Assembly (NCBI GenBank): GCA_052387675.1
Contig: JBQTIY010000007.1
Location: forward strand, 1-64,000
Origin: JBQTIY01 sp052387675
GTDB taxonomy: Bacteria > Planctomycetota > B15-G4
Direction of reading: 5' to 3'
Length of the DNA stretch: 64,000 nucleotides
Part shown: in pieces, positions 41,491 through 50,762 of the stretch
Position numbering within the stretch: the first letter of the stretch is position 1
Layout: every line of letters starts with the position of its first letter
The notes under the pieces: model-generated
Database searches by the model: none
What the model was told of the DNA's origin: nothing
The model's input: the letters and a program-made list of their open reading frames with translations, nothing else
Program-made: the position numbers and the translations under genes

Positions 41491-43167
41491 ATGCACACAA
41501 CGCCCGCCGCTTTCACTGTCCTGGTCGCCGACAAGCTGGATCCCGAGGGTTTGGAGATCCTGAAGGCCGCGGGCCTGCGCGTGGAGGTGCGCCCGGGGCT
41601 GACACCCGAGCAGGTGGCCGAGGCCGCGCGCGAGGTGGACGCCATCTTGGTGCGTAGCGCCACCAAGATCGGCGCGCCGGTCTTCGCTGCTGCGCGGCGG
41701 CTGCGCGCGGTGGGCCGCGCCGGCATCGGCGTGGACACGATCGACGTCGAAGCCGCCTCGCGCCACGGCGTGCTGGTCATGAACACGCCTCACGCCAACG
41801 CCGTGACGACCGGCGAGTTGGCCCTGGCGCACCTCTTCGCTCTCGCGCGCCGGCTGCCCGCCGCCGACGCCAGCATGAAGGCCGGACGCTGGGAAAAGGG
41901 CACGCTCACCGGCGCCGAGATCACCGGCAAGACCCTGGCCATCGTCGGCTTGGGCAAGATCGGCCGCGTCGTGGCCGAGCGCGCCCTCGGGCTGCGCATG
42001 AGCGTCGTCGCCTTCGATCCCTTTCTGCACGGCCCCTCGCCGGTACCGGGCGTGGAGCACGTGGACTTCGACACAGCGCTGGCCCGCGCCGACTTCCTCA
42101 GCATTCACGTGCCGCTGAGTGCCGAGACGCGCGAACTGCTCGACGCCACCGCTCTGGCGAAAATGAAGCCCACGGCCTTTCTCATCAACTGCGCGCGCGG
42201 CGGGATCGTGGACGAAGACGCGCTGCTCGCCGCACTCAACGCGGGCCGTCTGGCCGGCGCGGGCCTGGACGTCTTCGAGACCGAGCCCTTGCCCGCGGAC
42301 AGCCCGCTGCGCCTCTGCGAGAGGCTCGTGCTCACGCCGCACTTGGGCGCCAGCAGCGAAGAGGCACAGAAGCGCGTCTCGGTGGAAATCGCGCAGCAGA
42401 TGGTGGACTACTTGCTGCGTGGCGAGGCGCGCGGCGCCGTCAACGCGCCGGCCCTTTCGCCGGAGCAACTCGCCGTGCTGCGGCCCTGGCTCTCGCTGGC
42501 GCGTCGCTGCGGGCTCTTGCTCGCCCAGACGGCCGGCGCGCCCATCGAGCGTGTGGAGATCACCTACGCCGGCGAACTTGCCGGCCGCCCCACCGATGCG
42601 CTACGCGCCGAAATCTTGGCTGGCGTGCTGGCTCCCTCACTGGCCGGCCCGGTGAACGCCGTGAATGCCGCGCTGCTCGCCGCCGAACGCGGCCTGCGCC
42701 TGCTCGAATCGCGCGAGGAGCAGGGCAGCGACTACGCCTCGCTGCTCAGCGTGGAGGCCGTCACGCGCAGCAAGGACGGCAACATCGCCGCGCCGGCGCG
42801 CCGCAACAGCGTCTCGGGCACCGTCGTGCGTGGCCGCCCGCGCCTCGTGGAGTTCGACGGCTTCGGCGTGGACTTCGAACCGCGCGGCGTGCTTCTGCTC
42901 ACGCGGCACCGCGACACTCCGGGCGTGCTCGGCCAGGTGGCCACCTTTCTGGGCGGCCGCAACATCAACATCGGCGGTCTGCACATGGGTGCCGTCGGCG
43001 AAGCCCAGGCTGGCACGGGCGCCCAGGCGGGCGACGGCGCTCGCGGCAGCGACGGGCAGGCGCTGGCCCTCTATCAGATCGCGCGCGCCCTCAGCCCCGA
43101 AGAGCTGGACGCCCTGCGCAAGCTGCCGCCGATCGCCAGCGCACTCTGCTTGAATCTCGGTGACTAG
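41491..43167 (+). CDS. serA: D-3-phosphoglycerate dehydrogenase
   Basis: First committed step of serine synthesis: 3-phosphoglycerate to phosphohydroxypyruvate with NAD. The 558-aa long form has the D-isomer dehydrogenase domain (VGRAGIGVDTIDVEAA; GLGKIGRVVAERA at about 152; NCARGGIVDEDAL with catalytic Arg; TPHLGASSEEAQKR with catalytic His), an allosteric substrate-binding domain (about 315-450) and a C-terminal ACT domain (about 465-555) that would bind serine. The ACT part holds a Gly/Ala-rich insertion (AQAGTGAQAGDGARGSDG) not usual in the family. serB-like and aminotransferase genes follow within 11 kb on the same strand. Confidence 0.95.
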   Translation: MHTTPAAFTVLVADKLDPEGLEILKAAGLRVEVRPGLTPEQVAEAAREVDAILVRSATKIGAPVFAAARRLRAVGRAGIGVDTIDVEAASRHGVLVMNTPHANAVTTGELALAHLFALARRLPAADASMKAGRWEKGTLTGAEITGKTLAIVGLGKIGRVVAERALGLRMSVVAFDPFLHGPSPVPGVEHVDFDTALARADFLSIHVPLSAETRELLDATALAKMKPTAFLINCARGGIVDEDALLAALNAGRLAGAGLDVFETEPLPADSPLRLCERLVLTPHLGASSEEAQKRVSVEIAQQMVDYLLRGEARGAVNAPALSPEQLAVLRPWLSLARRCGLLLAQTAGAPIERVEITYAGELAGRPTDALRAEILAGVLAPSLAGPVNAVNAALLAAERGLRLLESREEQGSDYASLLSVEAVTRSKDGNIAAPARRNSVSGTVVRGRPRLVEFDGFGVDFEPRGVLLLTRHRDTPGVLGQVATFLGGRNINIGGLHMGAVGEAQAGTGAQAGDGARGSDGQALALYQIARALSPEELDALRKLPPIASALCLNLGD

Positions 43168-43215
43168 CGCGCGGGGAAAGCGGCCTTGAGCTGACTCGAG
43201 CGGCGCAGCACGGAC

Positions 43216-44508
43216 TCAGAAAGAGGCATCAAGCAGCGTGGAGCTGGCGCCGGAACTCAGCGTGATGCCGCCGGGCGTCTGGCTCCAGCCCTGCATGTGG
43301 ACGGTGAAGCCTTCGGTGCCGGCCGGCAGCAGCGGCACGAAGAGCGGCAGTGCCAGCGCGCCGCTCGGAGCGGAGATCACGCCCAGGAAATAGGGCCCGA
43401 CGAGAGCGCCCGGATCCAGCACGAACCAGCCCTTGCGCGTGGGCAGAGGCGCGGCGCCCGCATTGAAGGAGAAGAGAATGCCGACGGCATCGCCCTGCAC
43501 GCCCTGGATCTGCAGCGTGCCCACTTCACCCTCGCGCAGCGGCGAAGGCAGTCGCAAAAGTCGCGGCGCGCCCGTGAAGGTCGTGACGGAGGCCGGCGGA
43601 ATGTTCATGGCTGTGCCGCCAGCGCCGGCCTGCGCGGTGGAGAAGAGCTGCTCGAGCTGGGTACCCAGCAGGCCGCGCACGCCGTCGCCCGACAGGCCCG
43701 AGCCGGGAGCACCGCCGGTGGCGCTGCTGTCCACCAACAGAGCCGTGGCAGCGACAAGCATCAGACCGTGGCCGGCATTCCCGGTCTGGCCGCAGATCAC
43801 CAGCCCGCCGCCGCCGTCGCCGCCCAGCAGCTCGCTCTCGTAGATCGCGACTTCGGAACTGACGGCCAACAAGCCGGCCTTGCCGTGCGTGGCGGGGAAG
43901 TCCGTCACCGGGCCGGGCACGAAGACGGCGTCTGAGCCGTCGCCGCCGGCGAGAACTGAACGCACCACGATGACCGCGGCGCAGTTCTGGGCCTCGAGCC
44001 CCGCGGCGCCGGGCGAGATGACCTGGTTCTGGCACTGGTCGAGAAAGACTTGGCTGGTTTCGGTCTTGCCTTGTGCTTCGCAGTTTTCAACCCAGACCGC
44101 GCCCGCGTTGTCGTCGAGCAGAAAGCCGCTCGAGGAGACCGCTTCGGGCAGCAGGCGCAGATTGCGCAGCACCACCGTCTGCCCGGCGGGCAGATTGCGC
44201 ACAGTGCCGCCGCTCACCGACACGCGGTCCGTCGAACCGATCGGCACATCACCCACGATGGTCAGCGCTTTGCCGTCGAGGACCCAGCCGCCTGTATCCG
44301 TGGCGCCCGGCTGGCGCACGAGAATCACGTCACCGCTGGTGGCCGCATTAATGGCGTGCTGCACGCGCAGGAAGTCACCGGCTCCGCTGGAGTCCACGAT
44401 GAGGACGTCGGCGCGCGCCGAGGGGGCCAGCAGACCGATCACCAAGCCAAAAGTGCAGAGGAGCGAAGCGAAACGACGAGGGCCGGCGAGATGCAAATTG
44501 CGCGTCAT
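43216..44508 (-). CDS. Exported beta-helix-like protein, paralogue of 50759-52078
   Basis: A 430-aa exported protein. The signal peptide runs through FASLLCTFGLVIGLLAPSARA. The N-terminal VLIVDSSGAGDFLRVQHAI segment and following turns resemble the start of pectate-lyase/parallel beta-helix folds, where DFxTIQxAI leads into coils. Coils such as AGQTVVLRNLRLL and GVWVENCEA follow. The C-terminal 110 residues are the PSPLREGEVGTLQIQG / PTRKGWFVLDP / FTVHMQGW version of the recurring module. No catalytic motif visible. ATG 44508 gives the proper signal peptide. Confidence 0.75.
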   Translation of the reverse strand: MTRNLHLAGPRRFASLLCTFGLVIGLLAPSARADVLIVDSSGAGDFLRVQHAINAATSGDVILVRQPGATDTGGWVLDGKALTIVGDVPIGSTDRVSVSGGTVRNLPAGQTVVLRNLRLLPEAVSSSGFLLDDNAGAVWVENCEAQGKTETSQVFLDQCQNQVISPGAAGLEAQNCAAVIVVRSVLAGGDGSDAVFVPGPVTDFPATHGKAGLLAVSSEVAIYESELLGGDGGGGLVICGQTGNAGHGLMLVAATALLVDSSATGGAPGSGLSGDGVRGLLGTQLEQLFSTAQAGAGGTAMNIPPASVTTFTGAPRLLRLPSPLREGEVGTLQIQGVQGDAVGILFSFNAGAAPLPTRKGWFVLDPGALVGPYFLGVISAPSGALALPLFVPLLPAGTEGFTVHMQGWSQTPGGITLSSGASSTLLDASF

Positions 44509-44631
44509 GGTGTGTTTCTCTCTGGATGAACTGAATCCGGGCGGTGAACTGCTCATCTTCGCACCCAGGGCTGCTCACCTGGTGCGGCGCAGAGCCTCAA
44601 TCCCAAAAAAACTAACCCTGAGGCGGGCGGC

Positions 44632-47226
44632 TCAGGGCGTCGTGCCGACGAGTCCGTTGCTGGCAGCGAAACTGAAAGGCCCGAAAGGATCGGCGATCCA
44701 GGCCTGGAAGTAGACCGAGGTGCCAGACGGCAGCCCCGAGTACCACGTGCCGCTGCCGCTGAAGGCGCCGCTGCCATCGAGCGGCAGACCGAAGATCAAG
44801 ATCGAGGGCATCGGCACCATGACGCCGCCCTTGAAGGGCGCGTTGATGGCCGGTGCACCGATGACGAGCACCGCGCTGCCCAGCGGCCGTGCGGATTCGA
44901 TCTCGAGCGTGATCGGTGAGACGGGCTCGAGCGTGCCGTAGCCGCTGAGTACCGGCGCGCCCTGCTCGCCGCCCAGCGCGCTGCCGAGACCCAGCCAGGG
45001 ACTCGCGCTCAGGTTGAGCTGAGAGGTGAGGTGCGGCGGGAAGTAAGTTCCCGCGCCGCGGTTGGCGAGCACGAGATCGGGGAAACCGCTGCCGTCGAGT
45101 TCGGCCAGCCCCGCAGCCCAGGGCTCGCCGTAGGCGAGGTAGGTCGTGGGATCACCGAAGGCGCCGCTGCCGTCGCCGAGCAAACAGGTGAAGGTGCGAC
45201 GCTCGAGACTCACCGCGACAAGGTCGAGATGGCCGTCGCGATTGAGATCGCTCACGAGCGGCAGGCCTGCGGCGGGCAGCAACACGGGCGGCAGGAAACC
45301 GCCGCCCGAGGCCAGCATGACGCCCAGCACGCCGCCGGCGCCCACGCCCACCATGTCGGCCGCACCATCTTCGTTCAAATCGGCCGGCAGGACGCGGACG
45401 CCCAGGCCAGTGACCCCTACGTGACCACCGAGCCCACCGAGGCCGTCACCGTGCAGTATCAAGAAGCTCGTCGAGCTGGCCGTGGCGACGACATCGACGA
45501 AGCCATCGCCGCTTACGTCCGCCGCCGTGAGGTGCTGCGAGCCGGAGAAGCCCACAAACGGCGTGGTCGTGGGCGCCAGAAAGCTGCCGGCACCATCGCC
45601 GAGCCGTACGGCGACGCCCGGGGGTGCGAAGTTGAGCAAGGCCAGATCCTGGATGCTATCGCCGTTGAAATCGCCATTGTCCATGGCGACGGGCGTGTTG
45701 GTGAGCTGAGTGACCGTTGAGGTCGGCAGCGCGCCCGTACCATCGCCGTGCAACACGAGCGCGTGGTCCACTGTGGAAACCGTGGCGGCGCGCATGAGCA
45801 GCACGACGTCGTTTCGGCCATCGCCGTCGAAATCGGCCACGAGAGGATCACGCAGGTGATACTGCGCGGGCTGACCGACGAGGACCACGTCGAGCGCGAT
45901 CGAGGAGGGGCCAAAGCTGCCGCCGGCAGCGCCGAGCGAGATGCGCAGCTCGCCTATGCTGGAATGCGTTGTGACGGCATCGGTGTAGCCATCGCCGCTG
46001 AGGTCGCCGAGCGCCAACTCCTCGACGTTCCCGGGGTATGGCAGTTCCGAGAGGGGCGGCAAAGGGAAGCCGCCCGCGCTGTCGTTGGGCAACACAGCCA
46101 CTTCGTCGCCCACGGTGTTGGCGACCGCGAGGTCCAAGTCGCCGTCCCCCTCGAGATCGAAGTGCGCGACGCCCCCCAGGCTACCGAGCGGCACAGCACT
46201 GAAGTGCGTGGAGCCTCCGGCTCCGTCACCGAAATCCACGCGCACGAGCCCGGAGAAGGTGTGCAAGACGTCGACATGACCGTCGCTGTCGAAGTCCGCG
46301 ATGGCCACCGGAAAGGGCCCGAGTCCTGGCAATGGCGCGGCAAAGGCCCCCGTCCCGTCGCCCAGGCGGACGGCGTCCACGCTGCCCGAGCCGCCCACGG
46401 CCAGGTCGAGGTGGCCGTCACCGTTCAGGTCGCCGACGGCGATGGAGTCGCCGCCGAACTGGCCAAAGGCCCCCATCTGGATGTTTTCGGAAGTTGCGAA
46501 GGCGCCGGCTCCGTTGCCACGCAGCAGCGACAGCGTGGAGGGGTGCCAAAAGTTGGCCGTCACGACATCGAGGTGGCCGTCCTCGTCGATGTCGGCCACG
46601 ACGAGGTTGCGCGGTCGCGCGACAAGCTCTGGTGCAATGTTGTCGACGGCAAAACTGGCCGCTGGGCCGAGTTGCCCGTTGCCGTCGCCGAGCAGCAGCG
46701 TGACCGTATCGGTCCACTGGTTGGCCACGACGAGGTCGAGCGCACCATCCTCGTTGAAGTCACCCGTGGCCATGCGCATCGTGCCCGCGCCGCCCGTCGC
46801 GAAGCTCCCCGCCAACGCGTAGCTCGAGGGGGCCACCTGCAGGCGCACCTCCACGGTGTCGTTGCCGTGCCGCGTCACGAGATCCGGCCAGCCGTCGTTG
46901 TCGAGATCCACTACCAGCACCTGCCGCAGACTCGTGCCCACGGCCAGGTCCGTGTGCGCTGCGAAGCCGCCGCGGTCGGCCAGCAGCAGCGAGAGCGACG
47001 AGGCGTTGCTATTGGCTGTGATGAGATCGGGGTAGCCATCGAGGTTCAGATCCGCGCTGGCAATCGACACGGGGTTGTCGCCCACGGGCTCGGTGCGTCC
47101 GAGGAAGAGCTGCTGCGCGACGAGCGCCGGAGCAGCCAGCGAGGCGAACAGGGTGACGACTAGACCGAAACCAGTGGTTCGGGACATGAGGTTGAACCAC
47201 GCGGTGCGAGAGCGGGCGGTCGACAT
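44632..47226 (-). CDS. Exported FG-GAP/VCBS-repeat protein with C-terminal module
   Basis: An 864-aa secreted protein built from FG-GAP repeats: many copies of DLNxDGxPDLVxxN (for example LNLDGYPDLITANSN, DFNEDGALDLVVANQ, LNGDGHLDLAVGG) forming a calcium-binding integrin-alpha-like propeller, probably two in tandem. The signal peptide is in LVVTLFASLAAPALVAQ. The end is the FKGG module (APFKGGVMVPMPS, SVYFQAWIADP, ASNGLVG). ATG 47226 is preferred over an upstream extension. The divergent neighbour is a paralogue. Confidence 0.85.
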   Translation of the reverse strand: MSTARSRTAWFNLMSRTTGFGLVVTLFASLAAPALVAQQLFLGRTEPVGDNPVSIASADLNLDGYPDLITANSNASSLSLLLADRGGFAAHTDLAVGTSLRQVLVVDLDNDGWPDLVTRHGNDTVEVRLQVAPSSYALAGSFATGGAGTMRMATGDFNEDGALDLVVANQWTDTVTLLLGDGNGQLGPAASFAVDNIAPELVARPRNLVVADIDEDGHLDVVTANFWHPSTLSLLRGNGAGAFATSENIQMGAFGQFGGDSIAVGDLNGDGHLDLAVGGSGSVDAVRLGDGTGAFAAPLPGLGPFPVAIADFDSDGHVDVLHTFSGLVRVDFGDGAGGSTHFSAVPLGSLGGVAHFDLEGDGDLDLAVANTVGDEVAVLPNDSAGGFPLPPLSELPYPGNVEELALGDLSGDGYTDAVTTHSSIGELRISLGAAGGSFGPSSIALDVVLVGQPAQYHLRDPLVADFDGDGRNDVVLLMRAATVSTVDHALVLHGDGTGALPTSTVTQLTNTPVAMDNGDFNGDSIQDLALLNFAPPGVAVRLGDGAGSFLAPTTTPFVGFSGSQHLTAADVSGDGFVDVVATASSTSFLILHGDGLGGLGGHVGVTGLGVRVLPADLNEDGAADMVGVGAGGVLGVMLASGGGFLPPVLLPAAGLPLVSDLNRDGHLDLVAVSLERRTFTCLLGDGSGAFGDPTTYLAYGEPWAAGLAELDGSGFPDLVLANRGAGTYFPPHLTSQLNLSASPWLGLGSALGGEQGAPVLSGYGTLEPVSPITLEIESARPLGSAVLVIGAPAINAPFKGGVMVPMPSILIFGLPLDGSGAFSGSGTWYSGLPSGTSVYFQAWIADPFGPFSFAASNGLVGTTP

Positions 47227-47254
47227 GCGCGGAACTCCGGCCAGGAAGGCCCGG

Positions 47255-47260
47255 AATGTA
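47255..47260 (-). promoter_or_regulatory. Putative -10 (TACATT), leadered
   Basis: Minus strand TACATT 28 nt before ATG 47226, leaving a leader of about 21 nt with GGAG. It contrasts with the leaderless layout of the divergent paralogue. Confidence 0.4.
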
Positions 47261-47327
47261 GCGCAGAACCCACGAAATAGGCAGTCGCTCCCGGCACGAC
47301 GGAGCCCAGCTTTCGAAGACTCTGGCT

Positions 47328-47333
47328 TAGAAT
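47328..47333 (+). promoter_or_regulatory. -10 element TAGAAT, leaderless geometry
   Basis: TAGAAT then CCGCGAC (7 nt) then ATG 47341. Confidence 0.5.
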
Positions 47334-47340
47334 CCGCGAC

Positions 47341-49980
47341 ATGAAGATCAGGACTCTGCTGGTGTCGCATTCGCATCGTGGCAGTGTCGCGGACCTCCCC
47401 GTGCGGCTTGCCTCAAGCATGGCTCTGAGCTTGGCACTGGCCGGCAGCGCCGCTGCCCAGAGCTTTCACGAGGCGCTCCCCTATGCCACCGGCGAATCGC
47501 CCGCCTCCGTCGCCGCGGGGGATCTCAACGGCGACGGCCATCCGGACCTCGTCGTTGGGATTCGCTTCGGACTGCTCGGCCTCACCCAAATCATGATCTA
47601 CGACAACGACGGCACGGGGCGTTTCAATTCGCCGGCGCTCGTGCTCGACGTCCCGGGTTCCGGTGAAGACCTGCTCGTCGAGGACCTGAACGGCGACGAG
47701 ATCGCCGACCTCATCGTCGGTATCGAGACTCCACCGGCCATCGCGATCTACGAGGGTTTGGGCTTCGGAGCGCTCGCCGACCCGCTGCTCTTGCCGGTGC
47801 CGGTCAATGTGCCGGTCGTCTTCGTGAAGAGAGTGCTGATTGGCGACGTGAACGGCGACGGCCACAAGGACTTGATCGCCTGCAACTCTGCCAGCAATGC
47901 CGACCAAGAGATGTCGCTCTTCCTGGCAGACGGTTTCGGAGGCTTCTTGACGCCAGTCGAAATCGCCGAGGGGCTCGACGCGGCCTCGGGCGCGCTGCTC
48001 GCCGACCTGAACGGCGACGGCCGGCTCGACTACGTCTTGCGCTTCGCGATGGCCTTTGGCGACGGAGCCGGAGGCTTTGGGCCGGCAGTGCCAGCTCCCT
48101 TCTCGGCGGGCTCGAACGCACTCGCCACGCTCGACCTCAACGGTGACGGCCATCTCGACTTGGCCAGCATTTCAGCAAGCGGCGCCCAGCCCCGGCCGCT
48201 GCAGACCGCGCTCGGCAACGGTGCCGGCGGATTCGCGGCGCCGGTGAACTGGCCGGTGGCCGAATACGCCCAGGAACTCTGCGTGGCCGACTACGACGGC
48301 GATGGGCGGCTCGACATCGCCCTCATCCATGCCATCACGACGGCACACTCCAAGCTCACCATCTTGCACGGAGACGGCGTTGGCGGCCTGATCGCCCCGC
48401 TGGTTGTGCTCAGCGGCTACCAGGCCCAAAGTTGGGATCTCACCACAGCCGACTTCGACGGGGACCAGCGTCCCGATTTGGCTTGGCCCAACAAGGCCGA
48501 CGACGAAGTGCTCGTGCTGCGACACAAGGGTTCCAGTTTGGCCTTTGACGCGGGCCTGCACGCCAACGGCACGAGCTGGCTCAGAAAGGTCGCCGTGGCC
48601 GACCTGGACGGCGATGGACTGCTCGACGCGGTCATGACCCGCGGACACGAGACCGGAGCCGAGGAACACATCGTGCGCTGGCTCGGAGACGGTTCGGGCG
48701 GGTTGCACTCGCTGGTCGGCTACTACGCCGGGGGCAAGCAGGAAGGACTGGCGCTCGGCCACTTGAATGGCGACGGCCTGCTCGACGTCGTCGCGACGAT
48801 GCCCGAACTCGACCTCGTGGCCGTTCACCTCGGCTCGGGTGGCGGTCACTTTTCCGCGGCCGTGCACTCTCCCGTCGGCAGCGCTCCGGCAGCACTCGCG
48901 CTCGCGGACTTCAACGGCGACGCGCTCCTGGATGTCGTCACGGTCAATGAAGGCTCTGACGATCTGTCGCTGCTGCTTGGCGATGGCCAGGGTGCGCTCG
49001 GCGCGGCGGTCAGCCTGACTTGCGGCGGCCTTCAGCCCAATGACCTGCTTGCCGCCGACTTCAACGAGGACGGCCTCCTCGACTTGGCCGTGGCCAACCG
49101 CGCCAGCGAAGACGTCGCCGTGATGCTGGGCGACGGCATCGGCGGCTTCGGCCCACCGCTGCTCCTTGCCGCCGGCACCGCCGAGATCGACTGCGCCCCT
49201 GACGGGCTCGGCACGGGCGACGTGAACGGCGACGGCCACCGAGACCTCGTGGTCGGCGGCGCGAGCGAGCAGAGCCCAGGCCATGGTGCGCTCACTGTGC
49301 TGCTCGGCGACGGCGAAGGCGGCTTTGCGGCCCTGCCGCCCATCAATGCCGAAGCCACCATTGAGCAGGTTCTGGTGGCCGACCTCAACGGCGACGGCCT
49401 CAGCGATCTGGCGGCCGTGAGCAACGGATTCGACGTTTACCTCGGCTATGGCACGGGCGCCTTCGAGCCTCCGCTCGACTACCACGTACCGGCTTCGTTC
49501 GCTGGAACACTCGCCGATATGAACGGCGACGGCCGCCTCGACCTCGTGGGGACATCGAGCCACCCCGACACCTGGAATGCCACGGTGCGCCTCAATGCCT
49601 CCCAGCCGCACGTCTGGCATGACCTCGGCCACGGGCTCGCGGGGAGTTTTGGCCTGCCGGTGCTCGTGGGCACCGGGCCGCTCACGGACGGATCGGCGGG
49701 CACGCTACGCCTGCATCACGCCAACCCGAACAAACTCTGCGTGCTCTTCATCGCACCGAGCAGCACGCCAGCGAGCTTCAAAGGGGGCATGCTCGTGCCC
49801 GTGCCGCCGCTGATCAGCTTCCTGCTCATCACCTCGCCGCAGGGACAAGTCCCTTTGAGCTGGCCCACCTGGACACCGGGAGTGCCTGGCTCTTCGTGGT
49901 ACTTCCAGTACGCCGTCGTGGACGCCGCCGGACCCGCCGGCGCTTCGCTCAGCAACGCGCTGCGCGCTAAGCAGCCCTAG
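47341..49980 (+). CDS. Exported FG-GAP/VCBS-repeat protein with C-terminal module
   Basis: An 879-aa paralogue of the divergent gene. Signal peptide around MALSLALAGSAAAQS. At least twelve DLNGDGxxDLVxx repeats can be read (for example DLNGDGHPDLVVG, DFNGDALLDVVTVN, DVNGDGHRDLVVGG), each with an Asp-rich calcium loop. The C-terminal module has FKGGMLVPVPPL, WYFQYAVVD and LSNALRA. It is probably displayed on or released from the cell surface; ligand unknown. The serB-like gene follows 32 nt later with its own -10. Confidence 0.85.
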   Translation: MKIRTLLVSHSHRGSVADLPVRLASSMALSLALAGSAAAQSFHEALPYATGESPASVAAGDLNGDGHPDLVVGIRFGLLGLTQIMIYDNDGTGRFNSPALVLDVPGSGEDLLVEDLNGDEIADLIVGIETPPAIAIYEGLGFGALADPLLLPVPVNVPVVFVKRVLIGDVNGDGHKDLIACNSASNADQEMSLFLADGFGGFLTPVEIAEGLDAASGALLADLNGDGRLDYVLRFAMAFGDGAGGFGPAVPAPFSAGSNALATLDLNGDGHLDLASISASGAQPRPLQTALGNGAGGFAAPVNWPVAEYAQELCVADYDGDGRLDIALIHAITTAHSKLTILHGDGVGGLIAPLVVLSGYQAQSWDLTTADFDGDQRPDLAWPNKADDEVLVLRHKGSSLAFDAGLHANGTSWLRKVAVADLDGDGLLDAVMTRGHETGAEEHIVRWLGDGSGGLHSLVGYYAGGKQEGLALGHLNGDGLLDVVATMPELDLVAVHLGSGGGHFSAAVHSPVGSAPAALALADFNGDALLDVVTVNEGSDDLSLLLGDGQGALGAAVSLTCGGLQPNDLLAADFNEDGLLDLAVANRASEDVAVMLGDGIGGFGPPLLLAAGTAEIDCAPDGLGTGDVNGDGHRDLVVGGASEQSPGHGALTVLLGDGEGGFAALPPINAEATIEQVLVADLNGDGLSDLAAVSNGFDVYLGYGTGAFEPPLDYHVPASFAGTLADMNGDGRLDLVGTSSHPDTWNATVRLNASQPHVWHDLGHGLAGSFGLPVLVGTGPLTDGSAGTLRLHHANPNKLCVLFIAPSSTPASFKGGMLVPVPPLISFLLITSPQGQVPLSWPTWTPGVPGSSWYFQYAVVDAAGPAGASLSNALRAKQP

Positions 49981-50000
49981 GGCGCCATCTCGCCGAGTCC

Positions 50001-50006
50001 TACGAT
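50001..50006 (+). promoter_or_regulatory. -10 element TACGAT, leaderless geometry
   Basis: TACGAT then GCGGGG (6 nt) then ATG 50013, placed in the short gap after the FG-GAP gene stop codon. Confidence 0.45.
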
Positions 50007-50012
50007 GCGGGG

Positions 50013-50762
50013 ATGACGACACCGGCCTCGCATCACCCGCCCTTCGAGCGCATCGTCTTCGATTGCGACAGCACGCTGTCATGCATTGAGGGCATCGAAG
50101 AGTTGGCCGCAGGCTGCGCGCCGGAAGTGCGCCGCGAGATCGAGGAGACCACGCGCCTAGCCATGGACGGCCGCGTGCCGCTGGAGCAGGTCTTCGCGCG
50201 ACGGCTGTCGCTCGTCTCCCCCAGCCGCGCGGCCGTGGAGGCCATCGGCGCGCGCTACATCGCCTGCGCGGTGCCGCAGGTGCGCGAGACACTCGCCGCC
50301 CTCGCCGCACTGGGCAAGGAGTTGCACGTCGTGTCGGGCGGCCTGCTGCCCGCCGTGCGGCCCTTCGCTGAGTGGCTCGGCGTTCCGGCCAGCCACGTCC
50401 ACGCCGTACCGCTCGACTTCGATGAGACGGGCCGCTACGCCGGCTTCGACGCCGCGCATCCGCTGGCCTGCTCGGGCGGCAAACGCCACGTGGTGGCCGG
50501 ACTCTGCGTCGAGCCGCAGCACGCTGCACGAACCGCCTTCATCGGTGACGGCATGACCGACGCGGAGACCCGCGACGTCGTCGACTGCTTTCTCTGCTTC
50601 ACAGGCGTCGTGGGGCGACCCGGCGTCACGGCTCTCGCCCACGCGGTCGTAGCCGGACCCAGCTTCGCGGCCCTGTTGCCGCATCTCTGCGATGAGGGCG
50701 AACTCGCCGTCCTCGCGCGCGACCCGGCGCACCGCGGGCTGCTGCGCGACGCGCGGATCTAG
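50013..50762 (+). CDS. serB: Phosphoserine phosphatase-like HAD hydrolase
   Basis: Last step of serine synthesis, by similarity. The 249-aa HAD protein has VFDCDSTLSCIEGIEELA with the DxDST nucleophile motif of SerB, a helical cap (about 30-75), HVVSGGLLPAVRPFAEWLG (motif II), and FIGDGMTDAETRDVVDCF (motifs III/IV). Related phosphatases with DxDST act on phosphothreonine or other phosphomonoesters, so the serine role rests on motif plus the nearby serA and aminotransferase genes. It ends tail-to-tail with the next leftward gene, sharing CTAG. Confidence 0.8.
   Translation: MTTPASHHPPFERIVFDCDSTLSCIEGIEELAAGCAPEVRREIEETTRLAMDGRVPLEQVFARRLSLVSPSRAAVEAIGARYIACAVPQVRETLAALAALGKELHVVSGGLLPAVRPFAEWLGVPASHVHAVPLDFDETGRYAGFDAAHPLACSGGKRHVVAGLCVEPQHAARTAFIGDGMTDAETRDVVDCFLCFTGVVGRPGVTALAHAVVAGPSFAALLPHLCDEGELAVLARDPAHRGLLRDARI

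Noticed and set aside
45748..47163. 471-codon plus-strand frame opposite the FG-GAP gene
   Set aside because: Arises from the repetitive Asp/Gly codons of FG-GAP repeats read in reverse; no plausible protein character.
47341..49980. DNA-level repeats (GACCTCAACGGCGACGGCCA-like) as a possible CRISPR array or minisatellite
   Set aside because: The repeats are in-frame codons for the DLNGDG calcium loops, irregularly spaced and degenerate, so they reflect protein repeats.
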